Both the position numbers and the translations under genes were made by a program. From Jejuia sp. UBA6058 (GTDB lineage Bacteria > Bacteroidota > Bacteroidia > Flavobacteriales > Flavobacteriaceae), in assembly GCA_002428965.1 (NCBI GenBank), contig DIYI01000016.1, positions 167,638 through 231,637 of the forward strand: a stretch of 64,000 nt of DNA, in the 5' to 3' direction. Positions 1 to 9,000 of the stretch are shown here, piece by piece (within the stretch, counting starts at the first letter, position 1; every line of letters starts with the position of its first letter). Below the pieces are notes generated by a model. It was given only the letters and a program-made list of their open reading frames with translations. It was not told where the DNA came from and did not search any database.

Positions 1-612
1 AATAACCGCATCGGTCATTGGTCCACCAATATTGGCCAAATCTTTCTTCTTAGCTTCAATTAAAGTATCAATACCATATAGTGCAACACGACGGTAATCA
101 CCAATTACTCTCCCACGTGCATAGTTGTCTGGTAAACCTGTCAAAAATCCTAGTGAACGGAATTTTTTAATTTCTGCATTATACGCCGAAAATACGCCAT
201 CATTATGAGTCTTAACATACTTTGTGAATAGCTCTGTAAGGTTATCATTTGGTTTTACACCTTGTTCTGCTAATGCCTTTTGTACCACTTTAAAACCACC
301 AAAGGGTTTCATTGTGCGTTTTAAAAGTTCGTCTGTCTGTAAACCAACTATTATCTCATTTTCTTTATCAATATAGCCCGCATTAAACGCAGAAACTGTT
401 GAAATTGTATCAGTATCCAATGCTCTTACACCATTGTTTTGGCGTTCTTCCTTGGTGGCATCTTTACAGATGTCCCATAACTTTTCGGTTCTGGCCGTTG
501 GGCCTTCCAAAAATTTATACGTTCCATGATAAGGTGTAATATTTTTGCTAACAAAATCTCTTACATCAATCTTATCAATCCAAATTCCGGGTTTAAATGC
601 TTTTACTTCCAT
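1..612 (-). CDS. pflB: Formate acetyltransferase (pyruvate formate-lyase), N-terminal part, runs off left edge
   Basis: The reverse strand reads from an ATG at 612 through about 204 codons without a stop. The product begins MEVKAFKPGIWIDKIDVRDF and contains HGTYKFLEGPTARTEKLWDI, NNGVRALDTDTISTVSAF and YARGRVIGDYRRVALYGID, which are typical of the PflB N-terminus. PflB converts pyruvate and CoA to acetyl-CoA and formate in the cytoplasm by a glycyl-radical mechanism. The catalytic cysteines and glycyl-radical loop lie in the missing C-terminal part, so activity cannot be judged. An Fnr-like site with a correctly spaced -7 box lies 50-92 bp upstream, fitting anaerobic induction. The activating enzyme gene pflA is not in the window. 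Confidence 0.93.
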   Translation of the reverse strand, partial: MEVKAFKPGIWIDKIDVRDFVSKNITPYHGTYKFLEGPTARTEKLWDICKDATKEERQNNGVRALDTDTISTVSAFNAGYIDKENEIIVGLQTDELLKRTMKPFGGFKVVQKALAEQGVKPNDNLTELFTKYVKTHNDGVFSAYNAEIKKFRSLGFLTGLPDNYARGRVIGDYRRVALYGIDTLIEAKKKDLANIGGPMTDAVI

Positions 613-661
613 CTCTATTATATTTATATTTTGTACTCTTGATATGTCCTCTTAGACAATT

Positions 662-704
662 CAAAGGTAGAATCTGACTACGTCATAAAGTATGACATAT
701 GTCA
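662..704 (-). promoter_or_regulatory. Fnr-type site and -7 box for pflB
   Basis: A perfect 12-bp palindrome TGACATATGTCA lies at 693-704. On the minus strand a TACCTTTG box (TAnnTTTG) lies at 662-669. The centres are 33 bp apart (698.5 and 665.5), the same spacing as at four other promoters in this window. The predicted leader to the pflB ATG is about 40 nt. Direct observation: sequence and spacing. Inference: class II activation by a Crp/Fnr-family protein. Confidence 0.75.
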
Positions 705-906
705 GTAAACCACTTAAAAAGAAGGATTTGATGATTTTTAAATATTGAAACTGAAACTTCGGATTTAATATACCACTCAGGAAACTATATTCTATTTTTA
801 TTAATAAAAGCGTTAAATATTTGAAAATTTGAAAATGAAAAAGGACATATTTTTATAATTTCACCAAAAATTGCATGCGAATTATTTCCGTAGTAGGTTC
901 AATTCA

Positions 907-936
907 TTTGAAAATCTTATTTATTTTCATAATTTG
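907..936 (+). promoter_or_regulatory. Probable promoter of acyl-CoA synthetase gene
   Basis: TTTG at 907-910 is followed after 19 bp by TAATTTG at 930-936, one base short of the Bacteroidota -33/-7 consensus TTTG-N19-TAnnTTTG. The start codon is at 960. The match is imperfect, so this is a moderate call. Confidence 0.4.
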
Positions 937-959
937 CATTAACACTTTCTATAATTCAT

Positions 960-2735
960 ATGACAGAAATAAAAAGACTTTTTGATTTTCCGTATTACCA
1001 ATTGGAGCATAAACCCAATGACGCAGCTTTAGTGACAAAATATGATGGTAAATGGGTAAAAACTTCAACACAGGAATACCTTGACAAGGCCAATGCATTA
1101 AGTAGAGCTCTACTAAAATTGGGTGTTAAAAAGAACGATAAAATCGCTGTTATTTCTACTACTAATAGAACAGAATGGAATATTGTTGATATTGGTGTGC
1201 TACAATTAGGTGCCCAAAACATCCCCATTTATCCCACAATTTCACCCGAAGATTACGAATATGTCATTAACCATAGTGAATCTATTTATTGCTTCGTTTC
1301 TGATGAAGAAGTGCTAGAAAAAGTAAATAAGATAAAAGCCAACACGGGTATAAAGGAAGTATATTCTTTCGATCATATTGAAGGGTGCAAACATTATTCA
1401 GAATTATTAGAACTTGGAGAAGATACTTCAAACCAAGATGAAGTAGAAAACAGAAAAAACGAAGTGACTTCGGATGATTTAGCAACAATTATCTACACCT
1501 CTGGAACTACTGGAAAACCAAAAGGTGTAATGCTCACACATTGGAATATTACCAGCAACGTATTAGATAGTGCCGCCAGAGTGCCTTTAAGAACTGGAGA
1601 AACAAAAGTTTTAAGCTTCTTACCCATTTGTCATGTTTTTGAACGTGTATTGATTTACATCTACCAACATGCAGGTACATCCATTTACTTCGCCGAAGCG
1701 ATTGATAAAATTGGTGACAATGCAAAAGAAATAAAGCCCAATATGATGAGTGTGGTACCGCGACTATTAGAGAAGGTTTATGATAAAATCATGGATAAGG
1801 CTGAAGACTTAACAGGTATTAAAAAATCGTTATTTTATTGGGCTTTAAGTTTAGGAGAAATTTGGGAACCTTATGGTAAAAATGGTGCTTGGTATGAATT
1901 CAAACTTAAAATAGCGAATAAGTTAATTTTTAGTAAGTGGCGCGCCGCATTAGGCGGAGAACTTTACACTATGGTTTCTGGCAGTGCAGCATTATCCCCC
2001 CGGCTCGCCAGAATATTCGGTGCGGCTGGTATGCATGTTATGGAGGGTTATGGACTGACCGAAACATCTCCAGTGGTATCGGTTGGTAGATATGCGGATA
2101 ATATGTATAAAGTTGGTACGGTTGGTATTCCTATTCCTAACGTTGAAGTTAAAATAGCCGATGATGGTGAAATTTTAATTAAAGGTCCTAACGTAATGAA
2201 AGGGTATTACAAAGATCCTGAAAAAACCGCCAGTGTAATGACTGAAGATTATTTTCATACAGGTGACAAAGGTGAGGTTGATGCCGATGGGTTTTTAAAG
2301 ATTACTGGTCGTAAAAAAGAAATGTTTAAAACCTCTGGTGGTAAATATATTATCCCTACGCTTTTGGAGAATCAACTAAAACAATCACGCTTTATAGAGC
2401 AAGTTATGGTAATAGGTGAAGGCGAAAAAATGCCCGCTGCTTTGATACAACCTAATTTTGAATTTGTTTACGAATGGATTGAACGCAAAAACCATGATGT
2501 AGAAAACTCATTTGAAGCCATTTCAAAATCTGAAATTGTTCAAAAACGAATTCAAAAAGAAGTAAACAAGTGCAACCAAAAATTTGGCAAATGGGAACAA
2601 ATTAAAAAGTTTGAGATTACTCCTGAAGAATGGTCAATTGATGGAGGCCAACTTACTCCCACTATGAAAATGAAAAGAGACGTTATTAAAAAAATGTACA
2701 CCGATTTAATTGAACATATTTACCGTCCTAAATAA
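960..2735 (+). CDS. fadD: Long-chain acyl-CoA synthetase (AMP-forming)
   Basis: This 591-residue adenylate-forming enzyme activates free fatty acids to acyl-CoA with ATP and CoA. The AMP-binding P-loop signature YTSGTTGKPKGVMLTH is at residues 179-194. GYGLTET at 363-369 is the A5 motif. YFHTGD followed by ITGRKKEMFKTSGGKYI gives the A7/A8 hinge. Length and motifs fit the bacterial long-chain acyl-CoA synthetase (FAA1-like) group. There is no signal peptide. It stands just upstream of a MarR regulator and the fadN-fadA-fadE genes, so it probably feeds beta-oxidation. A terminator follows it directly, so it forms its own transcript. Substrate chain length cannot be read from the sequence. Confidence 0.9.
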   Translation: MTEIKRLFDFPYYQLEHKPNDAALVTKYDGKWVKTSTQEYLDKANALSRALLKLGVKKNDKIAVISTTNRTEWNIVDIGVLQLGAQNIPIYPTISPEDYEYVINHSESIYCFVSDEEVLEKVNKIKANTGIKEVYSFDHIEGCKHYSELLELGEDTSNQDEVENRKNEVTSDDLATIIYTSGTTGKPKGVMLTHWNITSNVLDSAARVPLRTGETKVLSFLPICHVFERVLIYIYQHAGTSIYFAEAIDKIGDNAKEIKPNMMSVVPRLLEKVYDKIMDKAEDLTGIKKSLFYWALSLGEIWEPYGKNGAWYEFKLKIANKLIFSKWRAALGGELYTMVSGSAALSPRLARIFGAAGMHVMEGYGLTETSPVVSVGRYADNMYKVGTVGIPIPNVEVKIADDGEILIKGPNVMKGYYKDPEKTASVMTEDYFHTGDKGEVDADGFLKITGRKKEMFKTSGGKYIIPTLLENQLKQSRFIEQVMVIGEGEKMPAALIQPNFEFVYEWIERKNHDVENSFEAISKSEIVQKRIQKEVNKCNQKFGKWEQIKKFEITPEEWSIDGGQLTPTMKMKRDVIKKMYTDLIEHIYRPK

Positions 2736-2765
2736 ATTTTAATTTCCTTACTGTAACTTATAATG

Positions 2766-2792
2766 AAACACCTGTCTAGAAGGTGTTTTTTT
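2766..2792 (+). terminator. Rho-independent terminator after fadD
   Basis: AAACACCT (2766-2773) pairs perfectly with AGGTGTTT (2781-2788) across a 7-nt loop, and a T-run follows to 2792. It separates the synthetase gene from the marR-fadNAE unit. Confidence 0.85.
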
Positions 2793-2816
2793 ATTTATTA
2801 AAGTGTGATTTGTAAA

Positions 2817-2853
2817 TTTGTTATGCATGCATAGTATATTTTTATTATATTTG
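2817..2853 (+). promoter_or_regulatory. Promoter of marR-fadNAE with embedded palindromic operator
   Basis: TATATTTG at 2846-2853 is a good TAnnTTTG -7 box, 20 bp ahead of the marR start. A TTTG lies at 2817-2820, although the 25-bp gap is longer than the usual 19. Between them is a perfect 12-bp palindrome TATGCATGCATA (2822-2833), placed where a bound repressor would block polymerase. By position it is a candidate operator for the MarR protein encoded next, giving autoregulation. Confidence 0.6.
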
Positions 2854-2872
2854 ACAATCCAACCTCTCAAAC

Positions 2873-3313
2873 ATGAAAGATAAAACGATAGATTATGTAC
2901 TTAGAACCACATGGCTAACTGTAAATAAGATGTATAACGAAGAAGCAGCAAAATTTGAAAGTACAATGGCCACAGGCTTTACTTTATTGAGTATAGATCC
3001 TGAAAAAGGTACGCCATCAACTGCTTTAGGTCCTAAAATGGGTATGGAAGCAACTAGTCTATCACGTATACTTAAAACCATGGAAAAACGCGGATTAATT
3101 GAGCGCCATCCAAACCCTAAAGATGGTAGAGGTGTATTAATCCATTTAACCAAATTTGGTAAAGAAAAGCGTGAACTCTCTAAGGACAAAGTACTCACCT
3201 TTAACGAAGCTATTAGACAACAAATTCCAGAGGAAAAAATTAACCATTTCTACGAAGTGGCCGAAACCATAAACGACTTGGTTTCAAACAAAAAAATTTA
3301 TAACAACAAGTAA
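2873..3313 (+). CDS. MarR-family transcriptional regulator of the beta-oxidation operon
   Basis: This 146-residue cytoplasmic protein has the MarR winged-helix pattern. The recognition region around residues 54-72 includes GMEATSLSRILKTMEKRGLI, and the wing follows with RHPNPKDGRGVLIHLT. The terminal helices would form the dimer interface. It is the first gene of a rightward unit with fadN (19 bp gap), fadA and fadE. By analogy with other fatty acid regulators it probably senses an acyl-CoA and represses the operon; the ligand is inference. The start at 2873 fits the -7 box at 2846-2853. Confidence 0.88.
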   Translation: MKDKTIDYVLRTTWLTVNKMYNEEAAKFESTMATGFTLLSIDPEKGTPSTALGPKMGMEATSLSRILKTMEKRGLIERHPNPKDGRGVLIHLTKFGKEKRELSKDKVLTFNEAIRQQIPEEKINHFYEVAETINDLVSNKKIYNNK

Positions 3314-3332
3314 ATCTTAGTTTAAACTAAAA

Positions 3333-5741
3333 ATGGGTAAACGCATAATTAAAAAAGTTGCTGTTATTGGCTCTGGCATTATGGGAAGTGGTATCGCTTG
3401 TCATTTTGCTAACATTGGTGTAGAAGTATTGCTTTTGGATATTGTTCCAAGAGAATTATCTGAAATTGAAAAAGCCAAAGGACTAACTCTTGAAGATAAA
3501 GCTGTTCGCAATCGTTTAGTTAACGATGCGCTTAAGGCCTCATTAAAATCTAAGCCCTCTCCTATTTATCATCAAAAATTTGCAAGTAGAATAACTACTG
3601 GAAATTTAGAAGATGATATTGCCAAAGTGCAAGGTGTAGATTGGATTATTGAAGTTGTAGTTGAACGTTTAGATATAAAAAAGCAAGTGTTTGAAAGCCT
3701 TGAAAAAAACAGAACACCTGGAACTTTAATTACAAGTAACACTTCAGGTATTCCTATTCAATTTATGAGTGAAGGCAGAAGTGAAGATTTTCAAAAACAC
3801 TTTTGTGGAACACACTTCTTTAATCCTCCAAGATATTTAAAGTTATTCGAAATTATCCCTGGACCAAAAACGGACGCTTCTGTTTTAGAGTTTTTGAATG
3901 GTTATGGCGAGCAATATTTGGGAAAAACATCTGTAGTTGCCAAGGATACGCCTGCATTTATTGGCAATCGTATCGGCATCTTCAGCATTATGAGCTTGTT
4001 CCATGCGGTCAAGGAAATGAATTTAACCATTGAAGAAGTTGATAAACTAACGGGGCCTGTTATTGGAAGACCCAAATCTGCAACATTTAGAACTGTGGAT
4101 GTTGTTGGTTTAGATACGCTTGTTCATGTAGCAAATGGTATTGGCGATAACTGTAAAAATGATGAGCGTTTAGAACTCTTTAAACTGCCAGATTTTATTT
4201 CATCCATGGTTGAAAATAAATGGTTGGGGAGCAAAACAGGACAAGGGTTCTATAAAAAGATAAAAGGCGAAAGTGGTAAAAGTGAAATTTTATCGTTAGA
4301 TCTTGATACATTAGAATATAGAGCGAAAAAAAGAGCAAAGTTTGCAACTTTAGAATTAACGAAGACGATTGATAAGGTAATTGATAGATTTAAAGTTTTA
4401 GCCTCTGGGAAAGACAAAGCTGGAGATTTTTATCGTAAAACCTTTGGCCAATTATTTGCTTACGTAACCCATAGGCTTCCTGAAATTTCAGACGAGCTTT
4501 ACAAGATTGATGATGCTATGAAAGCTGGTTTTGGATGGGAACATGGTCCTTTTCAAATTTGGGATGCCATTGGTGTTGAAAAAGGTTTGGAATTAATTAA
4601 AGCTGAAGGTTTAGAAGTTGCTGATTGGGTTAATGAAATGCTAGCTTCTGGTAGCAAGTCATTCTACACCGTTCAAAATGGAGCAACGTATTACTATGAC
4701 ACTCCATCAAAATCGCATACAAAAATTCCAGGACAAGATGCCTTTATTATTTTGGATAACATTAGAAAATCGAATGAAGTGTTCAAAAACTCTGGTGTGG
4801 TTATCGAAGATTTAGGTGATGGTATTTTGAATTGTGAATTCCAATCTAAAATGAATACCATAGGTGGTGATGTTTTAGCAGGATTAAATAAAGCAATAGA
4901 TATAGCAGAAACCGATTTCGAGGGATTGGTTATCGGCAACCAAGGCGCCAACTTCTCTGTTGGCGCCAATATAGGTATGATTTTTATGATGGCTGTGGAG
5001 CAAGAATATGATGAACTGAACGCAGCTATCAAATATTTTCAAGATACAATGATGCGTATGCGTTATTCTGCAATCCCAACAATTTCCGCTCCTCATGGTA
5101 TGTCTCTGGGCGGTGCTTGTGAATTGTCAATGCATGCTGATAAAGTTGTAGCTGCGGCTGAAACTTATATTGGTTTAGTTGAATTTGGAGTAGGTGTTAT
5201 TCCTGGTGGTGCAGGTTCTAAAGAAATGGCATTGAGAGCTTCAGATACCTTTAGAAAAGGTGATGTTGAGTTGAACGTTTTACAAGAATACTTCTTGACG
5301 ATAGGAATGGCAAAAGTGTCTACTTCTGCTTACGAAGCTTTTGATTTAGGTATTCTTCAAAAAGGAAAAGATATAGTTGTGGTGAATAAAGACAGACAAA
5401 TAGCTACAGCAAAAGCACATGCTAAATTAATGGCTGAGGCTGGATATACACAACCCGTAAAACGTAAAGATGTAAAGGTTTTAGGTAAACAAGCCCTTGG
5501 GATGTTCCTTGTAGGTACGGATGCTATGGAAGCAAGTAATTACATCAGTGAGCACGACCATAAAATCGCCAATAAATTGGCATACGTCATGGCTGGAGGC
5601 GATTTATCAGAACCAACGCTAGTAACCGAACAGTACCTATTGGATTTGGAGCGCGAAGCATTCCTAAGTTTATGTACAGAACGCAAAACTTTAGAACGTA
5701 TTCAGCACATGCTAAAAACTGGTAAACCATTACGCAACTAA
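3333..5741 (+). CDS. fadN: Bifunctional 3-hydroxyacyl-CoA dehydrogenase / enoyl-CoA hydratase (FadN type)
   Basis: This 802-residue two-domain beta-oxidation enzyme starts with an NAD-binding Rossmann fold (GSGIMGSGIACHFANIG, residues 13-29) and the 3-hydroxyacyl-CoA dehydrogenase core (FCGTHFFNPPRYLKLFEIIP). A crotonase/enoyl-CoA hydratase domain follows in the C-terminal third, with SLGGACELSMHADKV and GVGVIPGGAGSKEMAL from about residue 590. The order dehydrogenase then hydratase is that of Bacillus FadN, the reverse of E. coli FadB. It hydrates enoyl-CoA and oxidises 3-hydroxyacyl-CoA. The next genes, thiolase and acyl-CoA dehydrogenase, complete the cycle in the same order as Bacillus fadNAE. 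Confidence 0.9.
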   Translation: MGKRIIKKVAVIGSGIMGSGIACHFANIGVEVLLLDIVPRELSEIEKAKGLTLEDKAVRNRLVNDALKASLKSKPSPIYHQKFASRITTGNLEDDIAKVQGVDWIIEVVVERLDIKKQVFESLEKNRTPGTLITSNTSGIPIQFMSEGRSEDFQKHFCGTHFFNPPRYLKLFEIIPGPKTDASVLEFLNGYGEQYLGKTSVVAKDTPAFIGNRIGIFSIMSLFHAVKEMNLTIEEVDKLTGPVIGRPKSATFRTVDVVGLDTLVHVANGIGDNCKNDERLELFKLPDFISSMVENKWLGSKTGQGFYKKIKGESGKSEILSLDLDTLEYRAKKRAKFATLELTKTIDKVIDRFKVLASGKDKAGDFYRKTFGQLFAYVTHRLPEISDELYKIDDAMKAGFGWEHGPFQIWDAIGVEKGLELIKAEGLEVADWVNEMLASGSKSFYTVQNGATYYYDTPSKSHTKIPGQDAFIILDNIRKSNEVFKNSGVVIEDLGDGILNCEFQSKMNTIGGDVLAGLNKAIDIAETDFEGLVIGNQGANFSVGANIGMIFMMAVEQEYDELNAAIKYFQDTMMRMRYSAIPTISAPHGMSLGGACELSMHADKVVAAAETYIGLVEFGVGVIPGGAGSKEMALRASDTFRKGDVELNVLQEYFLTIGMAKVSTSAYEAFDLGILQKGKDIVVVNKDRQIATAKAHAKLMAEAGYTQPVKRKDVKVLGKQALGMFLVGTDAMEASNYISEHDHKIANKLAYVMAGGDLSEPTLVTEQYLLDLEREAFLSLCTERKTLERIQHMLKTGKPLRN

Positions 5742-5818
5742 AGTTGCAAGTAATTAGAGATTAGTATTTAGTACTTAGAAGTCTAACTACTAAAATCTAA
5801 CAACTAAAGACTAAAAAG
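5742..5818. repeat. TTAG/CTAA-rich imperfect inverted repeat between fadN and fadA
   Basis: The 77-bp gap consists of short units TTAGAGATTAGTATTTAG on one side and CTAACTACTAAAATCTAAC on the other, nearly reverse complements of each other. It could fold into a long A/U-rich hairpin in the mRNA. It is simple sequence with no coding potential. Any role, for example mRNA stability, is inference. Confidence 0.4.
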
Positions 5819-7009
5819 ATGAAACAAGCATATATAGTAAAAGCATATAGAACTGCCGTTGGGAAAGCTCCTAAAGGTGTATTCAGATTTAAAAGAACAG
5901 ATGAGTTAGCTGCTGAAACCATTCAATACATGATGAATGAATTACCTCAGCTTGATAAAAAACGAATCGATGATGTTATTGTTGGTAACGCAATGCCAGA
6001 GGGGTCACAAGGGCTAAATATGGCGCGTTTAATCTCTTTAATGGGATTAGATATTGTGGACGTTCCGGGGGTAACCGTTAATCGTTTTTGTTCTTCAGGA
6101 ATTGAAACTATCGGCATTGCTACTGCTAAAATTCAGGCAGGTATGGCGGACTGTATTATCGCTGGTGGTGCTGAAAGTATGAGTTCCGTTCCCATGACTG
6201 GTTTTAAAACTGAATTGAATTATGATATTGTAAACGCAGGTCATGAAGAATATTATTGGGGTATGGGAAATACTGCGGAGGCAGTTGCAAATGAATTTAA
6301 AGTTTCTCGTGAAGATCAAGATGAATTTGCCTACAATTCACATATGAAAGCTTTAAAAGCACAAGCTGTAAATAGATTTCAAGATCAAATTGTACCAATT
6401 GATGTAGAACAGACTTATGTAGATGAAAACGGTAAAAAAGCGACAAAATCGTATACCGTAACTAAAGATGAGGGCCCAAGAAAAGGAACAAATAAGGAAG
6501 CTTTGGCAAAATTACGTCCTGTATTCGCGCAAGGCGGAAGTGTAACAGCAGGCAATTCATCTCAAATGAGTGATGGTGCTGCGTTTGTCATGGTAATGAG
6601 TGAAGATATGGTTAAGGAATTAAACCTAGAACCTATCGCTAGACTAGTTAATTATGCCGCCGCTGGTGTAGAACCTAGAATTATGGGTATTGGTCCTGTA
6701 AAAGCCATTCCAAAAGCTTTAAGTCAAGCTGGGTTAAAACAAAGTGATTTAGAGTTGATTGAATTGAATGAAGCATTTGCATCTCAATCATTAGCTGTAA
6801 TTAGAGAACTAGGTTTGAACGCTGATATCGTAAATGTAAATGGTGGAGCAATCGCTTTAGGTCATCCGCTTGGATGTACCGGAGCTAAACTTTCTGTACA
6901 GTTGTTTGATGAAATGCGCAAACGCGATATGACAGGAAAATACGGGGCTGTAACTATGTGCGTAGGAACGGGGCAAGGTGCTTGTGGTATTTTTGAATTT
7001 TTAAACTAA
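5819..7009 (+). CDS. fadA: Acetyl-CoA C-acyltransferase (3-ketoacyl-CoA thiolase)
   Basis: This 396-residue thiolase has its nucleophilic cysteine at C91 (VNRFCSSGIETI). The catalytic His is at 349 (GGAIALGHPLGCTGAKL) and the second catalytic Cys at 381 (CVGTGQGACGIFE). LNEAFASQ is the thiolase active-site loop. The enzyme cleaves 3-ketoacyl-CoA with CoA to acetyl-CoA and a shortened acyl-CoA. Length and all catalytic residues are normal. It lies between fadN and fadE in one operon and is followed after 15 bp by fadE. Confidence 0.94.
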   Translation: MKQAYIVKAYRTAVGKAPKGVFRFKRTDELAAETIQYMMNELPQLDKKRIDDVIVGNAMPEGSQGLNMARLISLMGLDIVDVPGVTVNRFCSSGIETIGIATAKIQAGMADCIIAGGAESMSSVPMTGFKTELNYDIVNAGHEEYYWGMGNTAEAVANEFKVSREDQDEFAYNSHMKALKAQAVNRFQDQIVPIDVEQTYVDENGKKATKSYTVTKDEGPRKGTNKEALAKLRPVFAQGGSVTAGNSSQMSDGAAFVMVMSEDMVKELNLEPIARLVNYAAAGVEPRIMGIGPVKAIPKALSQAGLKQSDLELIELNEAFASQSLAVIRELGLNADIVNVNGGAIALGHPLGCTGAKLSVQLFDEMRKRDMTGKYGAVTMCVGTGQGACGIFEFLN

Positions 7010-7024
7010 AACATAAATAAGGCT

Positions 7025-8833
7025 ATGGAAGCTACTGAAAAAGACATATTAAGAGGTGGTCAATTCTTAGTGAAAGAATCTAACTGTGAAGACATTTTCA
7101 CACCCGAGGATTTTACTGAGGAACAACGCATGATGCGTGATACGGTTATCGAGTTTGTAGATCGTGAAATTTGGCCACAAAAAGAACGTTTCGAGAAAAA
7201 GGATTATGCGCTGACTGAAGAAATCATGCGAAAAGCAGGTGAACTCGGTTTACTTGGTATAGCTGTTCCTGCAGAGTATGATGGTTTAGAAATGGGATTT
7301 GTTTCCACGATGTTAGTTTGCGACTATATCTCTGGAGCTACGGGTTCAATTGCCACGGCTTTTGGCGCCCATACAGGTATCGGAACCATGCCAATTACGC
7401 TTTACGGCACTGAAGAACAAAAGAAGAAATACGTTCCTGCTTTAGCAACAGGTGAAAAATTTGGTGCTTACTGTCTAACAGAACCAGGGGCAGGAAGTGA
7501 TGCCAATTCAGGAAAGACCAAAGCGGTTTTATCAGAAGATGGAACACATTACAAAATCTCTGGTCAAAAAATGTGGATTTCTAACGCTGGTTTTGCCAGT
7601 ACTTTTATTGTATTTGCAAGAATTGAAGACGATAAATACATTACTGGATTTATTGTAGAATACGATCCAGAAAATCCAAATGGTATTACTTTGGGTGATG
7701 AAGAGCATAAATTAGGAATTCACGCTTCTTCAACAAGGCAAGTATTCTTCAATGATACTGTTGTTCCTGTTGAAAATATGCTTTCAGAGCGTGGGGGTGG
7801 TTTTAAAATCGCCATGAATGCTTTAAATGTTGGTCGTATAAAATTGGCTGCTGCATGTTTAGATGCGCAAAGACGTGTGATTACGGAAGCGGTAAAATAT
7901 GCCAATGAACGTGTTCAATTTAAAACACCTATTTCTAGTTTTGGAGCTATTCGTCAAAAGATTGCTGAAATGGCCACCAATTGTTGGGTTGGAGAAGCTG
8001 GCTCCTACAGAGCTGCTAAAGATATAGAAGACCGCATAAATATGAGGATAGCTTCTGGGAATTCTCATCAAGAAGCAGAGTTAAAGGGCGTTGAAGAATA
8101 TGCTATTGAATGTTCTATTCTAAAAGTAGCAGTTTCGGAATTCGCTCAAAACTGCACAGATGAAGGTATCCAAATTTTTGGTGGTATGGGCTTTTCAGCT
8201 GATACGCCTATGGAAGCTGCTTGGAGAGATGCTCGTATCTCTCGAATTTATGAAGGTACTAATGAAATCAACAGAATGTTGAGTATTGGTATGTTGATTA
8301 AGAAAGCCATGAAAGGTCATGTAAATGTTTTAGAGCCTGCAATGGCGGTAAAAGAAGAATTAATGGGCATTCCTTCATTTGAAGTTCCAGACTATTCAGA
8401 ATTGTTTTCAGAAGAAAAAAATATTGTTAAAAACCTCAAGAAATTGTTCTTAATGGTAGCTGGTGCTGCACTTCAAAAATATGGAGAAAAAATTGAGGAA
8501 CAACAACAATTAATGTTGGCGTCTTCTGATATTTTGATTCAGATCTACTTAGCAGAATCCGCAATTTTGCGTGCTGAAAAAATGGCAAAGAAAGAAGGCG
8601 AAGACAATGTAAAAGAGCAAATCGCCATGGCAAAATTAAATTTATTCCATGCGATAGATGTAATAGAAACTGCTGGAAAACATTCCATCATTTCATTCTC
8701 TTCCGGAGATGAACAACGCATGATGCTTATGGGTTTAAAACGTTACATTAAATACGTAAATATGCCTAATATTATAGCACTAAGACATACTATTGCGGAA
8801 AAAGTAATTAAAGAAAATAAATATTGTTTTTGA
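7025..8833 (+). CDS. fadE: Acyl-CoA dehydrogenase, long FadE-like form
   Basis: This 602-residue flavoprotein performs the first oxidation step of beta-oxidation, acyl-CoA to trans-2-enoyl-CoA. The ACAD signatures are AYCLTEPGAGSDANS and FGGMGFSADTPMEAAWRDAR, followed by RISRIYEGTNEINRM with the catalytic Glu near residue 410. It is about 200 residues longer than standard ACADs. The extra C-terminal helical part matches the size of Bacillus FadE and the VLCAD-like group. It is the last gene of the marR-fadN-fadA-fadE operon and is followed by a terminator. The electron acceptor, presumably ETF, is not encoded here. Confidence 0.92.
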   Translation: MEATEKDILRGGQFLVKESNCEDIFTPEDFTEEQRMMRDTVIEFVDREIWPQKERFEKKDYALTEEIMRKAGELGLLGIAVPAEYDGLEMGFVSTMLVCDYISGATGSIATAFGAHTGIGTMPITLYGTEEQKKKYVPALATGEKFGAYCLTEPGAGSDANSGKTKAVLSEDGTHYKISGQKMWISNAGFASTFIVFARIEDDKYITGFIVEYDPENPNGITLGDEEHKLGIHASSTRQVFFNDTVVPVENMLSERGGGFKIAMNALNVGRIKLAAACLDAQRRVITEAVKYANERVQFKTPISSFGAIRQKIAEMATNCWVGEAGSYRAAKDIEDRINMRIASGNSHQEAELKGVEEYAIECSILKVAVSEFAQNCTDEGIQIFGGMGFSADTPMEAAWRDARISRIYEGTNEINRMLSIGMLIKKAMKGHVNVLEPAMAVKEELMGIPSFEVPDYSELFSEEKNIVKNLKKLFLMVAGAALQKYGEKIEEQQQLMLASSDILIQIYLAESAILRAEKMAKKEGEDNVKEQIAMAKLNLFHAIDVIETAGKHSIISFSSGDEQRMMLMGLKRYIKYVNMPNIIALRHTIAEKVIKENKYCF

Positions 8834-8878
8834 GTTTAAACTCTAACAATTTTGTGTGACTAATTCAAATGTGAAAAG

Positions 8879-8911
8879 CGCTTCAAATTTAGTTTTGAGG
8901 CGTTTTTTTTT
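8879..8911 (+). terminator. Terminator after fadE
   Basis: CGCTTCAAA (8879-8887) pairs with TTTGAGGCG (8894-8902) with one G-U pair, followed by nine T residues. It ends the beta-oxidation operon. Confidence 0.8.
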
Positions 8912-9000
8912 GTTTATCTTAGAGTTTGCAAATAAAATCTAATGCTGTCCATTATTTTCAGTTTTAAAACGTCTTACATATAAATTCAAAAGCAATAATC

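Larger units (their letters stand above)
613..959. other. Intergenic region between pflB and acyl-CoA synthetase
   Basis: This 347-bp A+T-rich divergent region holds the pflB Fnr-type promoter at its left end and the probable rightward promoter of the acyl-CoA synthetase at its right end. A GCATGC core at 873-878 matches the core of the palindrome in front of the marR gene. I see no further gene, RNA or terminator between 705 and 865. Confidence 0.6.
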
